In this document: in pieces, positions 61,179-64,000 of the stretch
How the letters are laid out: every line of letters starts with the position of its first letter
Position numbering within the stretch: the stretch's first letter is position 1
Source: Primulina eburnea
Taxonomy: Eukaryota > Streptophyta > Magnoliopsida > Lamiales > Gesneriaceae
Reading direction: 5' to 3'
Assembly: GCF_022965805.1 (NCBI RefSeq)
Contig: NC_133115.1
Coordinates: 30,371,321-30,435,320, forward strand
Length of the DNA stretch: 64,000 nucleotides
Position numbers and translations under genes: made by a program
The notes under the pieces: model-generated
What the model was told of the DNA's origin: nothing
Databases searched by the model: none
Seen by the model: only the letters and a program-made list of their open reading frames with translations

Positions 61179-61360
61179 AGTTGTCCCACATCGGTTAGAT
61201 AAATAACCCGAGAGTTCATATAGCTGTTATAAAAACATTTTGTCGAATCGTGCTTGTGTTGGCATGAACCTAAGACATTATAAAATAATATCAAGACATG
61301 GTCACCAGCCGGAATATCATAGAATTTGTATGATCACTAAAACACGATTTCTTCTCAAAA
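61177..61360. mobile_element. LTR-like fragment truncating the chitinase pseudogene
   Basis: Begins TGTTAGTTGTCCCACATCGG, a common start of small plant LTRs (compare CCCACATTGGAAG in the TRIM and solo LTR). The other end was not found. Confidence 0.35.
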
Positions 61361-61362
61361 TA

Positions 61363-61614
61363 TCAAGCCCCACAGTACGCTTTTAGAGCTCCAAAGGAAT
61401 TTTTATCCATATCCTTGTAATAGAAATCAAGAAATGTCGAATAATCAAAGGGTTTGAACAGCAAGGGATGCTCTTCATCAATCATTTCCTCAGGGGCTTT
61501 GATAATGTAACCTTCTCTTGGAACTGAAAATATTGCTAGTGAATAACGAGCAACATCTCCTCTCATCATCACCCTGTGTTGCGGAGAATGCAGCCTTCCA
61601 TTTGTCCATGCCTT
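61363..61614 (-). pseudogene. 2-oxoglutarate/Fe(II) dioxygenase last-exon fragment (AOP/DAO-like)
   Basis: Minus-strand reading AWTNGRLHSPQHRVMM then ARYSLAIF: the second iron-binding His (SPQHRV) and the 2-oxoglutarate-binding Arg-x-Ser (RYS). Then FKPFDYSTFLDFYYKD and SALKAYC-like GALKAYCGA with a stop at 61363. A possible acceptor AG precedes GCATGG at 61614. No upstream exons with the HxD motif were found up to 62200, so this is a lone terminal exon and presumably a gene fragment. The exact subfamily is uncertain. Confidence 0.75.
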
Positions 61615-61759
61615 GATTTTAAACAAAAAATTATTTATTTTTAGTGTTTAGAGTTCGATCCTACTTATATACACAGTTATAATCAAAATTGGGTTTCAAA
61701 TCCACGTAATATTTCGGATGACTTCCGATCCAAATGCACGCTAAAGGAAAAGTAGTAGT

Positions 61760-62200
61760 TCAAGTGATATTGGTTTAACTGATTATAAAGACATTATAAA
61801 AACCGAACTTTCATAAGAAAAAGTTTCTTAAGAAGTTTAACTGATTATAAAGTCAAATTGATAAAACATAAATATGATACTGATAGCCAAACCGATTCAA
61901 AGTTGACTGATGAAGCCCAACTGGCAGTCTATCTACTTGGTCAGTCAATCCAAATAAATATATCCCATGAAGAATCAGTATAATTAGTGATTAAAGATCA
62001 GAGTCCAGCTGAAATAACAGATAAAGCTTTCCGTACTTAACCGTCATTGAACCTTAACAGAATATCAGGTTTCGGTGCACTATCAGAATATTTCAAAAAA
62101 GACGATTACATGACAACAACAATATCTGCTTTTGGAAAAGTTTCACGTGTTTTTGGAGTATCTTTATGTAAGTGGACTTATATAAATATTTTGATAAAGT
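61760..62200. mobile_element. Copia-LTR-like remnant
   Basis: Text rich in AACTGAT, CAGTCAATC, TTGACTGATGAAG and CCAGCTGAAATAAC resembles the copia LTR at 38590-39344 in style. No boundaries or partner; low certainty. Confidence 0.3.
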
Positions 62201-62559
62201 TTTGGGCAATTATTTTAATAATTGGGCTTTTGTATTAATCACTTGTATTTGTGTTAAACTTGATCAGTTTATTATGCATATATTTTCAAAATATTAATTT
62301 CGAACCCTATCTAAAAACATTAAAATTTATGAATTAATGGTAGAAGTCTATATTCCGAAAATACATGATTCCTATTATTCTTTATTCATGTCTCATCCCT
62401 CTAATGATTAAAATCTAGATGAATAATATCAGTTAGCCATGAAATTCACAATATATTCAGTTCATAAATTTGATATATGTTTATTTCTGAAAATCCGAAA
62501 ATTTCTATTTATACCTCTGATTTTTTGAAATCAGAATATTTTTGTTATTACTGTTATAT

Positions 62560-62980
62560 TTGAGATTTATGTGAAAAATTATTTTTAAGAAAAATTATTT
62601 TTAAGACTTAAAGATAATTATTTCTCATGTTTACTGAGTGAAGACCATATCACTTATCAACTTACCTCTTCTCAGATAAGAATGAGAAAAGTTAAAAGGA
62701 TGATGATCAGACTCATTATTGAAGATGGTGAAGAAGAATGGTCCCGTTATTTATTTTAAATCATGTTTTTTTGTCCGATGTGTATTAGATAAGATTTATA
62801 CTTTGTTTTGAATTTCTACGGTTGTAAAACAATAGTCAAAGTTGTATGAAACAATGTATTACGATACCACGAATGAATGGACTGATTCCTTAAATTTGTA
62901 ATTCTGAGTCATGATGTTTTCGAATGTATAATTGAAGAACGACGTCGATGTCGCACACGTCTTGGTCTCGGGGCGTGACA
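62560..62980 (+). mobile_element. Ty3 chromovirus-type LTR remnant (3' part)
   Basis: TTACTGAGTGAAGACCATAT, TCAGATAAGAATGAGAAAAG and GATGGTGAAGAAGAATGG resemble the same region of solo LTR X and of A/B. It ends CTCGGGGCGTGACA at 62980. The left boundary is unclear. Confidence 0.6.
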
Positions 62981-63051
62981 TACAACATATGAAACTATAT
63001 ATACATATATATAATCCCCTCTCAAAAAATGTCAATTTCATATTATAATAG

Positions 63052-63233
63052 TAGTGGGTCTCATGTGAGATCGTATCACGGATCATAATCTGTGAGACGG
63101 GTCAACCCTACTCATATTCACAATAAAAAACAATACTCTTACCATAAAAAGTAATATTTTTTCATGGGTGACACAAATAAGATATCCGTCTCACAAATAT
63201 GACACGTGTTACCATCTCACACAAGTTTTCGCC
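63052..63233 (-). mobile_element. GTGAGAC-type MITE upstream of chitinase 3
   Basis: Reverse-orientation copy TAGTGGGTCTCATGTGAG..CAAGTTTTCGCC, 182 bp. The 9-mers on either side do not match, so the target duplication is decayed or rearranged. It ends 264 bp before the chitinase 3 ATG. Confidence 0.8.
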
Positions 63234-63358
63234 GTAGATACGTAGCAAAGTTGTATTCGTTAATATTTTTGTACAGATAGAAATGAAATAAACATGGGCA
63301 GCACACACCGACACACAATGGCTACAAAGATACACACGACGTGGATAAATGAAATAGC

Positions 63359-63466
63359 ATGGCAACTAATTACTATAAATACCACACATCCCCCTCCAGC
63401 ATGGCAACTAATTACTATAATTACTATAAATACCACACTAATTACTATAAACTCATCATTTAGTCT
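63359..63466 (+). promoter_or_regulatory. Chitinase 3 core promoter with duplicated TATA segment
   Basis: GCATGGCAACTAATTACTAT is present at 63359 and 63399, each followed by ACTATAAATACCACAC. A third partial copy (CTAATTACTATAAAC) ends near 63460. Two full TATAAATA boxes lie at 63374-63381 and 63425-63432; the second is 66 bp before the ATG, the usual spacing in this family. Confidence 0.7.
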
Positions 63467-63497
63467 CTAGCTCCTATCAATATTTCTTCCTACCAAA

Positions 63498-63915
63498 ATG
63501 GTCATCACCACAAAAAAGAGTTCTTGTGTCACATTTTGCACCCTTGTAGCCATAGTTCTCGCACTTTCCGGGGAGACAGCTTTCGGCCAAAACTGCGGTT
63601 GCGCACCCAACTTGTGCTGTAGCAAGTGGGGTTATTGTGGTTTGGGCGACCTTTATTGTGGCGAAGGATGTCAATCTGGCCCATGCTATGACGAACCGAC
63701 GCGGAATATCTCGGTTGCTGACATAGTGACCGATGCATTTTTCAATAGGATCATCGCTAACAATGCTGGTGACAACTGCCCCGGGAAAGAGTTCTACTCT
63801 CGAACGGCCTTTCTCGAGTCTCTTGATCCCTATAAAAAGTTCGCTTCGGGGTCGAACGACGTTGCTAAGCGTGAGATTGCTGCATTCTTCGCACATGTCA
63901 CCCACGAGACTGGAA
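63498..63915 (+). CDS. Class IV chitinase, chitinase 3 (exon 1; rest beyond window)
   Basis: Exon 1 encodes 139 residues plus one base, up to the donor GGAA|GTAAGT at 63915/63916, the same position and phase as chitinases 1 and 2. Signal peptide 1-30 (ending AFG). The eight-Cys chitin-binding domain reads NCGCAPNLCCSKWGYCG, followed by an EPTRNISVAD linker without Gly/Ser repeats. GH19 starts at VTDAFFNRII, and catalytic Glu137 lies in HETG. It is clearly more diverged than the 1/2 pair (FLESLDPYKKF, NAGDNCPGKEFYSR). The second catalytic Glu and the C-terminus lie beyond base 64000, so intactness cannot be judged. Confidence 0.92.
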
Positions 63916-64000
63916 GTAAGTTCATATATGCATACTGATTGCAAAATTCCTGTATAATTAATTATTTGGTTAAAAGTACTTTCAAGCGATCAATTTTGTC

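Overview
This window looks like a repeat-rich stretch of a eudicot plant nuclear genome. It has plant gene structure (a seven-exon DExH-box helicase with GT..AG introns), plant-specific class IV chitinases, Ty1/copia and Ty3/gypsy LTR retrotransposons with initiator-tRNA-Met type primer sites, TRIM elements, and many AT microsatellites. The species cannot be read from the sequence. A Lamiales plant is only a guess, prompted by the abundant 182-bp GTGAGAC-type MITE.

Layout. Bases 1-6859 hold, on the minus strand, the 5' seven exons of a DExH3-type RNA helicase that runs off the left edge. Bases 7000-9605 and 17091-17850 are repeats, including an old Athila/Tat-type gag remnant. That remnant was split by a young, nearly intact gag-only LTR retrotransposon at 9606-17090 (1737-bp LTRs, 5-bp target duplication GCATC). 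Bases 17855-22840 and 32855-36060 are two diverged copies of one segment, each ending in an intact two-exon class IV chitinase gene. Between them lie a decayed copia element (26069-30834) and a three-LTR TRIM (30928-31985), both inserted in one Ty3 gag relic, plus organelle-like filler DNA. Bases 38590-60530 are a nest of LTR elements: a copia LTR contains a Ty3 solo LTR, which contains chromovirus A (39690-59321, target duplication CGAGT), which contains a three-LTR chromovirus composite B (41735-53067, target duplication TCTAG). The right end holds a truncated chitinase pseudogene, a 2-oxoglutarate dioxygenase exon fragment, LTR remnants, and a third chitinase gene cut by the window edge.

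How the parts relate. The only apparently functional host genes are the helicase (RNA metabolism) and the chitinases (secreted chitin-binding GH19 enzymes, usually defence-related). The chitinases form a tandem family: two complete genes, one edge-cut gene and one pseudogene, all on the plus strand and spread apart by retroelements. A Mutator-like MITE family (11 copies, 8 with perfect 9-bp target duplications) has inserted independently just upstream of each of the three chitinase genes with a start codon. Chromovirus B keeps an uninterrupted 1440-residue gag-pol frame, but its RNase H glutamate is replaced. Both chromovirus copies carry an extra coiled-coil frame upstream of gag.
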